Source: Deltaproteobacteria bacterium
GTDB lineage: Bacteria; Desulfobacterota; Desulfarculia; JACQYL01
Direction: 5' to 3'
Length of the DNA: 50,704 nucleotides
Assembly (NCBI GenBank): GCA_016208165.1
Contig: JACQYL010000027.1
Coordinates: 1-50,704, forward strand
Each line of letters opens with the position of its first letter. Within the stretch, counting starts at the first letter, position 1. Of the stretch, positions 7,184 through 16,427 are shown in pieces. A program made the position numbers and the translations under genes. Below the pieces are notes generated by a model. The model saw only the letters and a list, made by a program, of their open reading frames with translations, ran no database searches and was not told where the DNA came from.

Positions 7184-7610
7184 GTCCAAAAGCCGAACTT
7201 GCGAAAGGCCGTTGTCGGTCGATTCGCAGGCCTCGCCTTGGGGCTGCGAGGGATCGCTTTCCCTCTTTTAATCAGGAAAAGGAAGAGATTTCATCCACTC
7301 TCGGACGCGCAGGCGGAGAGGTCTCATTCCGCCGAGGGAAGTCTTGAATGATCTCCCTTGGACCTTGTCCGGATTTCCTATTGAACCCCTTTCAGGTCGC
7401 CGCCGCTCCCCGAGCCGACTCCCGGGTGAGGGGTTTTCCGAAAAGGGTGGGGCGCCTCCCGCAGAGAGGTCGTACAGGCAGCTTTCGGAGGGGTGCTTCT
7501 CGCCTGCCGATCCATCGCCGTTCGTCACCGGTAACCTTCCGTTTTTGCATGTCTACCGATCCGATCCGGAGATCTGCCGCGAAGAACGATGGACAGGTGC
7601 GTGGCAAGAA

Positions 7611-7626
7611 ATGAATGGCCATTCAT
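7611..7626. promoter_or_regulatory. Perfect palindrome ATGAATGGCCATTCAT, TetR-type operator
   Basis: A 16-base perfect palindrome about 90 bases upstream of the thiolase remnant and followed by a TATAGT box (near 7639). TetR-family fatty-acid regulators commonly bind TGAATG-centred palindromes of this form. The rest of 7184-7714 shows no convincing gene on either strand. Confidence 0.55.
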
Positions 7627-7714
7627 GCCAAGTTCCGCTATAGTATGCATTTAAGTCTCGAAACATCCTCTCGAATTTGAAGATAGTGTTGAAGCGATGG
7701 TAAAGGAGGATTTA

Positions 7715-8027
7715 GTGAAAAAGAAGACAGATATAGTTTTGGTGTCGGGCGCGCGAACCCCCATAGGAAAGTTCGGCGGCGGCCTGGCCGCACTCCGTGC
7801 ATTTGAATTGGCCGGATCCGGCATGCGAGAAGGCCCTCGGTCTCAACCGGGACATTGTCAATGTGAACGGTAGCGGAATCGGTCTCGGCCATCCAGTGGG
7901 ATGCACCGGAGCGCGAATCATGATTTCGCTTCTTAGTGAAATGAGCAGAAGATCAAACCAATTGGGCCTGGACACGCTCTGCGTGGGAGGAGGCATGGGA
8001 GCGGCTGTTATCCTGGAGGCGGAATAG
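7715..8027 (+). pseudogene. Thiolase (acetyl-CoA acetyltransferase) with its middle deleted
   Basis: AAAGGAGG and a GTG start (7715) open a clear thiolase N-terminus (IVLVSGARTPIGKFGGGLAA). After about 32 residues the homology stops and the frame ends at TAG 7871-7873. In another frame from about 7817, the last part of a thiolase continues: ACEKALGLN, VNGSGIGLGHPVGCTGARI and LCVGGGMGAAVILE, ending at 8027. That is about 30 N-terminal plus 70 C-terminal residues of a usual 390. The active-site Cys region is gone. A single deletion of roughly 0.9 kb with loss of frame explains it. The intact ribosome site and operator upstream suggest recent decay. Confidence 0.88.
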
Positions 8028-8069
8028 CACTGCACTCGACCGCAACGTGTTCGATGCAGCATCTGATGG

Positions 8070-8099
8070 AAACGTGGTCCGGTGAACCGGAGCACGTTT
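8070..8099. terminator. Strong inverted repeat after the thiolase remnant
   Basis: Arms AAACGTG-g-TCCGGT (8070-8083) and ACCGGA-g-CACGTTT (8086-8099) are complementary except for one G-G mismatch. The arm ends in TTT. It may be a weak terminator of the former thiolase gene or a protein-binding palindrome. Confidence 0.4.
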
Positions 8100-8350
8100 C
8101 AGGCGTCTCCGACGCCGAAGACGTCATCCTGGTTATTAGGAAAAGAGGATCGGGGAAGAAACGAGTAGCCTTCGAGTGAACGGCTTTCCTTCGCCGGGGG
8201 TTCACGTGAATACGTGCGACCTTTGCCTGCAGCGGCGGAGGCGTTCTTCCCTGTTCGTCGAAGGGGTGTTGAACATCCTCGAGTGAAGACAAAGGTTGTA
8301 CTCGGTGAGATGAATGTCCTTCAACATGGTGAGAACCCGAGGAGGAGATC

Positions 8351-9028
8351 ATGCAAGGAATGAAGGTGGATCTTGCAGGTAAGGTGGCTGTGGTGACAGG
8401 AGGAACCCGCGGTCTGGGAAAAGCCCTGGCGCTGGCCTTAGGCCGTTCGGGAGCCAAGGTGGCTGTTTTCGGTCGCAAACAGGAAAATGTGGACGCCGCC
8501 CTGGAGGAATTTCAAGCCGCGGGCATCGAGTCGATGGGCATGACGGCCAAGGTGGGGGACACCCAACAGATCTCGGAAGTGTTCGCGGCGGTTAGGGAGA
8601 GGTTACAAGGTATAGACATACTGGTTAACAATGTGGGAATGAACATTTTCACGCCCATGGTGTCGGAAGCGGACGAGAAGCTTTGGACCAAGACGATCGA
8701 GACGAATCTTACAGGCGTCTTCCTCTGCACCAAAGAGGCGGTAAAATCGATGAAGGAACGCGGGGGAGGCAAGATCGTCAATGTGTCCTCCATTGCCGGC
8801 CAGAGGGCCACATTCGGTCTCGGCATCTATTGCGTCGCCAAAGCGGGCGTGGATATGCTGACCAAGGTTTTGGCCAAGGAATTGGCCGCCTCGAATATAC
8901 AGGTAAACGCCGTTGCCCCGAGCGTCATTCGGACGGATTTCAGCAAACCGATGTGGAGCAATGAAAACACCCTCAAACAGATACTGCAAACCCGCCCTCG
9001 CCCGCAGGCTGAACGAAAGCGGGCATGA
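8351..9028 (+). pseudogene. FabG-like short-chain dehydrogenase, 3' end replaced
   Basis: GAGGAGG precedes ATG 8351. The protein has a TGGTRGLGKALA nucleotide-binding motif, NNVG, the catalytic Ser (VNVSSIAG) and a YCVAK catalytic Tyr/Lys pair, and VNAVAPSVIRTDF. After TLKQILQT (about residue 214) homology ends abruptly, followed by 11 unrelated residues (RPRPQAERKRA) read from a glycosyltransferase sequence in the wrong frame. About 30 C-terminal residues, which close the substrate pocket and dimer interface, are missing. It was probably a 3-oxoacyl/3-hydroxyacyl-CoA reductase-type enzyme. It may still be translated but is unlikely to be a normal enzyme. Confidence 0.85.
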
Positions 9029-10016
9029 AGTGCATATGCTCGCAAGCCGGTGGAAGTCCGAGGGTGAGAACATCCGCTTCCATCGTGTCGCGGCGCCCCG
9101 TGGACCGGCTTTTCTTCAGATTCTCTGGTTTGCGATGGCTTGTAAACGATTGACGTCCGGAAATGAGTATGACATTGTCCACAGCTTCGAGAGGACGTTG
9201 GGACAGGATGTCTACAGGGCGGGAGACGGGTGCCACAAAGAATGGCTGATTCAGAGGGCGAAAGCCGATCCTGCCCTGAAACGTGTCTCGTATGGATTTA
9301 ATCCACTCCATCTGACCTATCTGTATTTGGAAAAAAGGCTTTTTTCCGAGCCGGCCCTAAAAAAGGTCATCGCGAACTCGAACCGGGGCAAGGCTGAGAT
9401 TATGGCTCACTACGGAGTGGACACCCGCAGGATTCGGGTGATTCACAATGGTTTCAATCCCGACTTGTTGGACGCGCCCTCTGAACCTCTCTCCGTCGGA
9501 AACCCAGCGGATCGCTTCGCCTTGTTCGTGGGTTCCGGTTATGAACGAAAGGGCCTTGCCACGGCCATCCAATGTCTGGCTCTACTGGGGGATTCGCGAG
9601 TTAAGTTGCTGGTGGTGGGGAAAGATCGTCCCGGCAGATTTGAAAAGCTCGCTTCACGATCAGGAGTGGCGGACCGCGTGCTGTTTTGCGGACCTCAAAA
9701 GAACGTAGCGCCCTTTTACAGGCGCGCGAGGTGTTTCATTTTACCCACCCTCTATGAACCTTTCAGCAATGCTTGTCTCGAGGCGGCGGCCTTTGGGTTG
9801 CCGGTGGTGACCACCCGGATGAATGGTTTTTCCGAACTCATCAAAGAAGGCGTAAACGGGTACATACTCGAGAACCCGCTGGACATCGCGGCGGCGGCAA
9901 CCGCACTCGAGAGCGCGATCGAGCAGGGTAGAGTGGCGCCGGGCGAGTTGCCTACGCTGGAGGAAAACGTCAGGAGCACGCTGGAAATTTACGAGGAGAT
10001 CCTCGAAAGCACATGA
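8994..10016 (+). pseudogene. Family 4 glycosyltransferase (WaaG-like) lacking its N-terminus
   Basis: The recognisable GT4 sequence begins at ALARRLNESGHEVHMLA, normally about residue 25-30; the usual first strand and GGAE-type loop are missing, replaced by the out-of-frame SDR tail. The rest is complete: YDIVHSFERT, VIANSNRGKAEI, RVIHNGFNPD, FVGSGYERKGL, and the donor-binding FILPTLYEPFSNACLEAAAFGLPVV. It resembles LPS core glucosyltransferases (WaaG/RfaG). No ribosome site serves it; the first in-frame ATG inside the homology is 9036, 8 bases after the SDR stop, so coupled re-initiation is conceivable. It overlaps the next gene by ATGA. Confidence 0.85.
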
Positions 10017-10765
10017 AGACGCGTTCGGTCCGGGTGCCCATATTGTACTATCACCGTGTGGACGAGGGACTTCACCCGACCAAGGGAGTGTCTCCTTCGG
10101 CTTTCGCGGAACAGATGCGATGGTTGAGCATCCGCGGGTACCAAACAATATCCTTTCGCGAGTTGGCGGCGTTCTTTGACGAGCAAGGCGTTTTACCGCC
10201 CAAGCCCGTCATGGTCACGTTTGACGACGGTTATCTGGATAACTATCGAGTTGCCGCCCCCATTCTGAAACAAAACGGTCTTACCGCAACTATTTTTCTT
10301 GTTTCCGATTTTATCGGGGAAAGAAGCAGTTGGATTTCCGACCCCGACCAAGTGGTCCCTCTGATGAATCGGGACCAGGTTCGGGAGCTGCACAAGGAAG
10401 GTTTCTCCTTCGGTTCCCACACGTGCCGGCATAGTTGTCTGGTGCGCGTGCCTCCCGAGTCAGCGCGGGAAGAGATCTTCCGATCCAAGCAAGACATCGA
10501 GAACGTACTGCAGGCCGAAGTGGACGGCTTCTGTTATCCGTATGGCGATTATGACGAATCTTCGGTCGAAATGGTCCGTGATGCGGGCTACAAGGCCGCC
10601 CGTGTGGTACATACGGACAACCGGCATGCGAAAAAGGACCTGTTCACGCTTCATTGCGTTAAAGTCAACGGCGCGATCAAGTTGTTGAAATTCGCCTATT
10701 ACCTTACCGAATGGTACCATCTGGAGAGTTGGCGGGAGCGACGTCGAAAAGGGTGCGCGTCATGA
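10013..10765 (+). CDS. Polysaccharide deacetylase (NodB-type carbohydrate esterase 4)
   Basis: A 250-residue NodB-fold protein. It has VPILYYHRV near the start, the metal/catalytic motif VTFDDGYLDN (Asp-Asp), the metal-binding SHTCRHSCL (His-x3-His), and FCYPYGDYDESSVEMVRDAGY near residue 170-190. There is no signal peptide, so it would act in the cytoplasm on a lipid-linked or nucleotide sugar precursor. ATGA overlaps on both sides place it in one operon with the glycosyltransferases. Likely role: deacetylation of an N-acetylated sugar in LPS core biosynthesis. Confidence 0.9.
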   Translation: MKTRSVRVPILYYHRVDEGLHPTKGVSPSAFAEQMRWLSIRGYQTISFRELAAFFDEQGVLPPKPVMVTFDDGYLDNYRVAAPILKQNGLTATIFLVSDFIGERSSWISDPDQVVPLMNRDQVRELHKEGFSFGSHTCRHSCLVRVPPESAREEIFRSKQDIENVLQAEVDGFCYPYGDYDESSVEMVRDAGYKAARVVHTDNRHAKKDLFTLHCVKVNGAIKLLKFAYYLTEWYHLESWRERRRKGCAS

Positions 10766-11982
10766 AACACGTCGCCATGATCGGACCCGAGCTGACCCCC
10801 ATCCCCCCCATACGAGGCGGAGCTACGGAGAACTGGATAGAGAATGTGTGCCGGCGAATGGGCCGGTATCGTTGTACGGTGTACAGCCCCACCGATCCGG
10901 AGTTACCCCGTCGCGAAACCAGAAACGGAGTGGACTACGTCCGGATCGCTTCGGGACGACTGAGTCGCAGGGTGGCTGAGTTGTTTCACCGGCCGGACAA
11001 CCGATACGTCAAACGAGTGTTGAACCATCTGGAGAAAACGAAGCCCGATCTGGTCCATGTTCAGAACAGACCCTTAATCGCGGCTCACCTGCGCCGTTAC
11101 CTTCCCTCCCAAGTGCCCATCATTCTACAGATGCACAACCTGTACAATTACCTTGGCAAGTATGAACGTCCCGAGGGTGAGTGGTCCATTCCCGTCGATC
11201 TCTTTCTGGCGGTCAGCCGATTTGTTCTAGAGCGGGAGCGGGATCGGCTGGCAAGGGGTGCAAAGCGGTTAGCGGTCTTGCCCAACGGCGTTGACACGGA
11301 CTGTTACTCGCCTTCCGGAAAAGAGGAGCGAGTTCGCGAACTGAGACGGAGGTACGGGCTCGATGGGAAACGGGTCATACTCTATACGGGGAAGCTGCGG
11401 GAAAACAAAGGAGTCAGCGTCCTGTTTCAAGCCATGCGAACCGTTTTCCAGAGCGATGCCTGCAAGGACGTGATGCTGCTGTTGGTGGGCGGCACGCATT
11501 TTGGCAGGAATCGAGCCGATCGTAAGACGGATTATTACAGGCGCCTGATGCAGATGATCTCGAACCATGAACATCGGGTCGTAATCACGGGGTTCGTCCG
11601 ACCCGATGAAATGCATTTCTACTACGGCCTTGGAGACCTCTGCGTATGCCCTTCCCAGCTGGAAGAGGGATTTCCTTCGGTTCTGCTCGAAGCCATGGCG
11701 GCGCGACTGCCGGTCGTGACGACTCGTCTGGGAGGTATCCCGGAACTGGTCTCCCACGAAAGAACGGGCATACTCATGGACAGCGCCGACGATTCGAACG
11801 AACTGGCCGTGCGAATTTTGGAGTTGCTCGCACGCCGGGATGAATGCCTGCGTCTGGGCGCAAATGCGAGGGAAGAAGTGGTCCGGAATTTCTCATGGCC
11901 CGTGGTGGCTGAAAAAACGGAATCTACCTACGACGAATTGATGGAAAGCAAGAAGTGGGACTCTGGAACAAGACCGTTCTAG
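10762..11982 (+). CDS. Glycosyltransferase family 4
   Basis: About 406 residues starting MKHVAMIGPELTPIPP. I chose ATG 10762 for its four-base overlap with the deacetylase stop. GT-B fold: N-terminal RGGATENWIENVCRR (acceptor loop), LVHVQNRPLIAAHL, then AVLPNGVDTDCYSP, VILYTGKLRENKGV, and the donor-site LEEGFPSVLLEAMAARLPVV with the E-x7-E pattern, followed by GGIPELV. It transfers a sugar from a nucleotide donor to a lipid-linked acceptor at the inner face of the membrane. Context suggests LPS core. Exact sugar unknown. Confidence 0.9.
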   Translation: MKHVAMIGPELTPIPPIRGGATENWIENVCRRMGRYRCTVYSPTDPELPRRETRNGVDYVRIASGRLSRRVAELFHRPDNRYVKRVLNHLEKTKPDLVHVQNRPLIAAHLRRYLPSQVPIILQMHNLYNYLGKYERPEGEWSIPVDLFLAVSRFVLERERDRLARGAKRLAVLPNGVDTDCYSPSGKEERVRELRRRYGLDGKRVILYTGKLRENKGVSVLFQAMRTVFQSDACKDVMLLLVGGTHFGRNRADRKTDYYRRLMQMISNHEHRVVITGFVRPDEMHFYYGLGDLCVCPSQLEEGFPSVLLEAMAARLPVVTTRLGGIPELVSHERTGILMDSADDSNELAVRILELLARRDECLRLGANAREEVVRNFSWPVVAEKTESTYDELMESKKWDSGTRPF

Positions 11983-13100
11983 CGGGTACTCGAGCTTATT
12001 TCAAACGTCAAGTGAAGAAAAGGCCGCTGATTCCGCTCTCCTGTCGCAACTTGGATTCGATACGGCGAATTCTGCTCGTTTCGAATACCGCCATAGGGGA
12101 TACTCTCCTTTCCACGCCTGCCATACGGGCCGTGAAGAAGTCCTATCCGGACCGCCATGTGGGACTGGTATGTGACGCGCGCTACCAGTCGCTCGTGCAC
12201 CGTAATCCGCATATCGATCAGATTCATCTGTCCAGAAGCAAGTTTTACGGTATGAAAAGCCTGATCCGGGAACTGCGGGACGTCGGCTACGACGTCGCCG
12301 TAATTCTACACGGGAACGATCCGGAGTCCGTTCCCATGTGCTATCTCGCGGGAACGGAAACCATCATCGGTATGGGCACCAGCAAGTTCAGGTTTCTGAC
12401 GTCCGACCCTGTCGATATCGTGGATCCGTTTCTGCACACCATCGAACGAAGGTTGGAACTGGTCCGACGCATAGGGGCGGAGGCTCACGGCGTCCACATG
12501 GATTTGGTGACTTCGCCGGAAACGGATGTCGCCGCCGCCGAGATCGTGAGACGTCACCTTGGGAACATAAAAGGACCGCTGGTTGGGCTTCATCCGGCCG
12601 GCTCCGGCTCCTACAAGTGGTGGCCCTGGAAACGGTTCGTCGAAATCGCCGACCGCTTGACGGCGGAATACGAGGCCGGCTTCATTGTATTCTGTGGCGC
12701 CCGGGAGGCCGATTTGGGCGACAGCATCGCTCGGGCCATTCGTGCTCCTTCTTTTGCCACCAACGGTCTCTATGACCTTTCCGTTGTAGCGGGAATGCTG
12801 AAACAGTGTGACTTGCTCGTAACCACCGACAGTGGGCCCATGCACATGGGGTTCTCTCTCGAGGTGCCTACCCTGGCCCTCATAGGCGCGGACCACCCTG
12901 CTCGCATCGGACCATACAGGGTTGGTCAGGTCGAAGTGTTGTATCGGAAAGAGGAGGTGTGCGCGGAACCCAAGTGTACGAATCGGAAGTGCCCGGACAA
13001 CGTGTGCCTCAAGGCCATTGAAGTGGACGATGTGTGGGAACGGATTTCGACTCGTTTTCGAGCGATTCTGAACAATGGTCGGACGAAGGAGATTCTTTGA
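11955..13100 (+). CDS. Glycosyltransferase family 9 (ADP-heptose:LPS heptosyltransferase-like)
   Basis: About 381 residues from a GTG overlapping the end of the previous gene by 28 bases. GT9 signatures: ILLVSNTAIGDTLLSTPAIRA near residue 40-60, GLHPAGSGSYKWWPWKRF at about 210-228, and TTDSGPMHMGFSLEVPTLAL near 295-315. It resembles WaaF/WaaC, which add L-glycero-D-manno-heptose to the inner LPS core. The C-terminal tail has four cysteines (CAEPKCTNRKCPDNVC), a pattern seen in GT9 members that may bind metal. It is last in the LPS operon. Donor specificity is inferred from the family. Confidence 0.88.
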   Translation: MGLWNKTVLAGTRAYFKRQVKKRPLIPLSCRNLDSIRRILLVSNTAIGDTLLSTPAIRAVKKSYPDRHVGLVCDARYQSLVHRNPHIDQIHLSRSKFYGMKSLIRELRDVGYDVAVILHGNDPESVPMCYLAGTETIIGMGTSKFRFLTSDPVDIVDPFLHTIERRLELVRRIGAEAHGVHMDLVTSPETDVAAAEIVRRHLGNIKGPLVGLHPAGSGSYKWWPWKRFVEIADRLTAEYEAGFIVFCGAREADLGDSIARAIRAPSFATNGLYDLSVVAGMLKQCDLLVTTDSGPMHMGFSLEVPTLALIGADHPARIGPYRVGQVEVLYRKEEVCAEPKCTNRKCPDNVCLKAIEVDDVWERISTRFRAILNNGRTKEIL

Positions 13101-13177
13101 TATCTTTTCCTTGATTTTCGAATCTCATTTGAATAGATAGGAGGGCGGTACAGGGAAACAGCATCAGGAGGTGAGTT

Positions 13178-13723
13178 TTGAGTTCGCCGCGCGTTCCGCC
13201 TCCGGCCAAGCTTGTGGCGAGTATCCTGGGGAACGCTGATGAAAACATACTGAAGGCCGGAGAGCAACTCGAAAAGGAATTCGGCCCTGCCGATTTCGTC
13301 AGCGATGTTGGTCCGTTTGAGTGGACGGATTATTATTCATCGGAAATGGGCGCCCCGCTGGTCCGAAGGTTTTTTTCTTTTGATCGGCTCGTGCAGGCGG
13401 ATCGGCTGCCCGAAATTAAATGGCTGACGAACGATCTCGAACAAGCGCTTTCCCTTTCGGGAAGAAGGACCGTCAATATAGACCCGGGCCTATTGACGCA
13501 GGGAAGCTTGGTTTTGGCCACGGGCAAGGAACGCGCCCATAGGATTTATCTTGGCAGGAGCATTTTTGCGGATTTGACATTAATGTATCAGAGTAAATCA
13601 TATCACCCTCTCCCTTGGACTTACCCCGATTACGCTCGCGAAGAGGTTATCACGTATATGAACCGCATCCGCAGAACGTACGGACAGCAGCTAAAGGCTC
13701 TGAGAACGGTTTCCGAATCATGA
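13178..13723 (+). CDS. DUF4416 family protein
   Basis: About 181 residues from a TTG start; AGGAGGT at 13165-13171 sets it. The sequence, with FGPADFVSDVGPFEWTDYY, INIDPG-like (VNIDPGLLTQGSLVLATGK), IYLGRSIFADLTLMYQ and PWTYPDYAREEVITYMNRIR, fits DUF4416, a family common in deltaproteobacteria and often found beside yicC. Molecular function is unknown. It overlaps yicC by ATGA and belongs to the yicC-remA-gmk-rlmB group. Confidence 0.85.
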   Translation: MSSPRVPPPAKLVASILGNADENILKAGEQLEKEFGPADFVSDVGPFEWTDYYSSEMGAPLVRRFFSFDRLVQADRLPEIKWLTNDLEQALSLSGRRTVNIDPGLLTQGSLVLATGKERAHRIYLGRSIFADLTLMYQSKSYHPLPWTYPDYAREEVITYMNRIRRTYGQQLKALRTVSES

Positions 13724-14595
13724 AAAGCATGACCGCGTTTTCACGAGAATCCGTTTTATTGGACGGAGTCGAGTACACACTCGAGATTCGTACGGTAAAC
13801 GGTCGGTTTCGGGATATTTCAGTTCGTCTTCCTTTCCATTTGAGAGAGCTGGAGGACCAGATCCGGCAGGCGGTCAGCACGCGGATTGATCGCGGCAGGA
13901 TTCAGCTTTCGCTGACCTCGGCAGGCCTGGAAACGAATAAACCAAATCTTCAGGTCAACTTGGGACTCGCCCGGCAGTATCTGGACGGATTCGCCCTGCT
14001 GAGAAAAGAATTGCAAATTCCGGGCGACATCGACCTTGCTTTGTTCGGGCGTCTGAAAGACATTTTGGTAGTGCAGCCCCCCGAAGAAGATTTGGAGAGG
14101 GTTTGGGAGAGCCTGTCCGAGGGTTTGAATCGGGCGCTGGACTCTATTAACCGGATGCGATTGCGGGAGGGGCAGACCATTTCCGAAGATCTGTCACACC
14201 GCGTGCAGATGATCTCGGACCTTACGGAGCACATCAAAGGGCGTTCGGAAGTAGTTACGCGTGTCTATGTCGAGAAAATGACCGAACGCATTAAAGAGCT
14301 TACCAGCGGTCTCGAGGCGGACAAGGACCGTATCATCCAGGAAGCGGCCTTTATGGCTGAAAAATGTGACATCACGGAGGAAGTGGTTCGAATCGGAAGT
14401 CATGTCCGCCAGTTCAAAACTCTGATGAATCGTGAAGAGCCCTCAGGGCGAAAACTCGAGTTTCTTATTCAGGAGTTGCATCGTGAAATCAACACGATCG
14501 GCTCGAAAGCCCAGGATGCGGAAATTGCTCATTGGGTCGTGGACGCTAAAAGTGAAATTGAGAAGTTACGCGAACAAATCCAGAATGTGGAATAG
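13720..14595 (+). CDS. YicC family endoribonuclease-like protein
   Basis: A 291-residue YicC protein: MKSMTAFSR start, [20 protein letters not shown], a long helical middle ([15 protein letters not shown]), and the C-terminal [19 protein letters not shown] followed by [21 protein letters not shown]. Family members are RNA-binding endonucleases or RNase modulators. ATGA overlap with DUF4416 and the following remA and gmk genes reproduce a widely conserved gene order. The start is fixed by the overlap. Confidence 0.93.
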   Translation: MKSMTAFSRESVLLDGVEYTLEIRTVNGRFRDISVRLPFHLRELEDQIRQAVSTRIDRGRIQLSLTSAGLETNKPNLQVNLGLARQYLDGFALLRKELQIPGDIDLALFGRLKDILVVQPPEEDLERVWESLSEGLNRALDSINRMRLREGQTISEDLSHRVQMISDLTEHIKGRSEVVTRVYVEKMTERIKELTSGLEADKDRIIQEAAFMAEKCDITEEVVRIGSHVRQFKTLMNREEPSGRKLEFLIQELHREINTIGSKAQDAEIAHWVVDAKSEIEKLREQIQNVE

Positions 14596-14609
14596 CTAGG
14601 AGGAATACG

Positions 14610-14879
14610 ATGGCTGGCCGGCTTTTGAATATCGGTTTTGGAAATTCTGTTGTGGCGGATCGAGTTGTGGCTATAGTGGCGCCCGGTTCTGCGCCTATGA
14701 AGCGATTGAGAGAAGAGGCCAAGAAGGAGAAACGCCTGGTGGATGCGACCCAGGGACGAAAGACACGTTCCATTGTCATAACGGATTCGAATCATATCGT
14801 GCTTTCCGCCGTCCAGGCTGAAACCATTGCACAGAGGTTTAACAACGATCTGTTGAAGATGGCTGCGGAAGAGGACTAA
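14610..14879 (+). CDS. DUF370/RemA-like regulator
   Basis: An 89-residue RemA/DUF370 protein with [25 protein letters not shown] and [27 protein letters not shown]. In Bacillus, RemA activates matrix genes by binding DNA; in Gram-negative bacteria the gene lies between yicC and gmk, as here, and its role is not clear. TAGGAGG precedes the ATG. The stop overlaps the gmk ATG by one base. Confidence 0.92.
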   Translation: MAGRLLNIGFGNSVVADRVVAIVAPGSAPMKRLREEAKKEKRLVDATQGRKTRSIVITDSNHIVLSAVQAETIAQRFNNDLLKMAAEED

Positions 14880-15484
14880 TGTCCCTCAAGGGCTGTCTAT
14901 TTATCGTCTCGGCTCCCTCGGGAGCCGGGAAAACCACGTTGTGCCGCAGATTGATTGAGGCCGTGGACAAACTCGAGTATTCAATCTCGTATACTACACG
15001 AGAGAGGAGATCGGGAGAAGTCGAAGGGGTCGACTACCACTTCGTCTCAAAAGAGGAATTCGAGAAACTGATCAAAATGAATGCCATGGCGGAGTGGGCT
15101 TGCGTGTATGGCGAGCACTACGGAACACCCAAATCTGCCGTTGAAACGGTTCTTGACCAGGGAAAGGACCTCTTGGTGGACGTAGACGTTCAAGGAGGGG
15201 CTCAACTCAAACGGCTTTTCCCGGACGCGATTCGCGTTTTTGTGTTGCCTCCTTCCTTGGAAGAACTCGAGAATCGACTCAAAACTCGGGGACGAGACGA
15301 TCCTGACGCTTTGGCCCAAAGGCTGGCTACGGCGAAGGAAGAAATTGAGGCCGCCCCTGAATACGATTATGCCGTGGTGAATGAACAGCTTCACGAAGCC
15401 TTGGGTTGTTTGGTCTCCATCGTTACAGCCTGCCGATGTCGAGCAAGAAGAAATCTGGATCTCATTTCCAGCCTGACCCGCTGA
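14879..15484 (+). CDS. gmk: Guanylate kinase
   Basis: A 201-residue GMP kinase (ATP + GMP to ADP + GDP). P-loop SAPSGAGKTT at residues 11-20, GMP-binding YTTRERRSGEVEGVDYHFV, AEWACVYGEHYGTPKSAVE, VDVDVQGGAQLKR, and lid region RLKTRGRDDPDALAQRL. It is complete, with a C-terminal tail slightly longer than usual that overlaps the rlmB start. Essential nucleotide metabolism; operon position after yicC/remA is conserved. Confidence 0.96.
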   Translation: MSLKGCLFIVSAPSGAGKTTLCRRLIEAVDKLEYSISYTTRERRSGEVEGVDYHFVSKEEFEKLIKMNAMAEWACVYGEHYGTPKSAVETVLDQGKDLLVDVDVQGGAQLKRLFPDAIRVFVLPPSLEELENRLKTRGRDDPDALAQRLATAKEEIEAAPEYDYAVVNEQLHEALGCLVSIVTACRCRARRNLDLISSLTR

Positions 15485-16263
15485 AGGAACCCTCTGAGAC
15501 GGAGGAAGTCGTCTGCGGGTCCCACCCGGTATTGGAAGCGCTTCGCTCGGAATCAAACCGTCTTCAAAAAATATACATTGCGTATGGAAGGCAAGGCGCG
15601 AGCATATCGAGAATTCGCGCTCTGGCCAAGCAAGCCGGCGTGTTGGTGACGGAGAAAGATCCCGCCGAATTAAACCGACTGGCGACTGGACGGAGCCATC
15701 AGGGCGTGGTGGGAATAGTTCGCCCCTTTGAAGCGGCGTCGCTTGACGACATGCTCCGGCTGGCGAAGGCCAAATCCGAGCCGCCTTTGATCATCGTTAT
15801 CGACCGCATTCACGATCCGCAGAATTTGGGATCCCTCATCAGGACGGCTAATGGCGCCGGGGCGCACGGAGTCATCGTGTCCCTGCGCGATTCGTGCCCC
15901 ATTACCACGACAGTGAGCCGAGTTTCCGCAGGCGCACTGGAGCACACGCTGGTCGCCCAAGTGTCGAATCTGGTCAGATCGGTTGAGCGCTTGAAAGAAT
16001 CGGGGCTTTGGGTGTACGGAGCTGCGCCCGAAGCCGACACCATCCTTTACGAAATAGACCTCGCATCACCGGTTGCTTTGGTCATTGGAAGTGAGGGAAA
16101 AGGGATTCGACCCCTTTTGAAGCGATCCTGCGACGCGCTTTTTCGGATTCCGATGTACGGTCGAGTGGCATCCCTGAATGCTTCGGTCAGCGGAGCCATC
16201 GTTTTGTTCGAGACTCAAAGGCAGAGATCGGCTTCACGAAAATCATCAACAACTCGTGCGTGA
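15436..16263 (+). CDS. rlmB: 23S rRNA (guanosine-2'-O-)-methyltransferase RlmB-like (SpoU family)
   Basis: About 275 residues from ATG 15436 (a TTG at 15406 is also in frame). An N-terminal substrate-binding domain (VCGSHPVLEALRSESNRLQK) is followed by the SPOUT knot: IVIDRIHDPQNLGSLIRTANGAG, VALVIGSEGKGI and RIPMYGRVASLNASVSGAIVLFE. These are the three SpoU motifs that bind S-adenosylmethionine. It probably methylates a ribose in 23S rRNA or tRNA. It overlaps the gmk 3' end by about 50 bases, suggesting co-translation. Confidence 0.92.
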   Translation: MSSKKKSGSHFQPDPLKEPSETEEVVCGSHPVLEALRSESNRLQKIYIAYGRQGASISRIRALAKQAGVLVTEKDPAELNRLATGRSHQGVVGIVRPFEAASLDDMLRLAKAKSEPPLIIVIDRIHDPQNLGSLIRTANGAGAHGVIVSLRDSCPITTTVSRVSAGALEHTLVAQVSNLVRSVERLKESGLWVYGAAPEADTILYEIDLASPVALVIGSEGKGIRPLLKRSCDALFRIPMYGRVASLNASVSGAIVLFETQRQRSASRKSSTTRA

Positions 16264-16396
16264 TACCGAAACTGCGTTGGGATACCATATCCGCGGCAGG
16301 GACCGATGCGCGATCTGTTTCAGGCGCAAGAGCCGCCTAATGCCCATGACGGGTGCCCTTCCGACCTGCTTTCTGTAAGAGGCATAACGGACTGCA

Positions 16397-16413
16397 GGCG
16401 CACGCAATGCGCC
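16397..16413 (+). terminator. GGCGCA/TGCGCC hairpin between rlmB and the ABC exporter
   Basis: A perfect six-base GC-rich stem with a five-base loop, followed by TTT. It ends 14 bases before the ABC exporter ATG. It is either a weak terminator of the upstream operon or a leader hairpin; another stem (AGGCG/CGCCT) is near 16322-16338. Confidence 0.35.
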
Positions 16414-16427
16414 TTTGAAGGATCCCT

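Noticed and set aside
7184-7610. Several frames of 76-99 residues on both strands
   Set aside because: They overlap one another, have Arg/Pro/Ser-rich composition typical of chance frames in GC-rich DNA, and lack ribosome sites.
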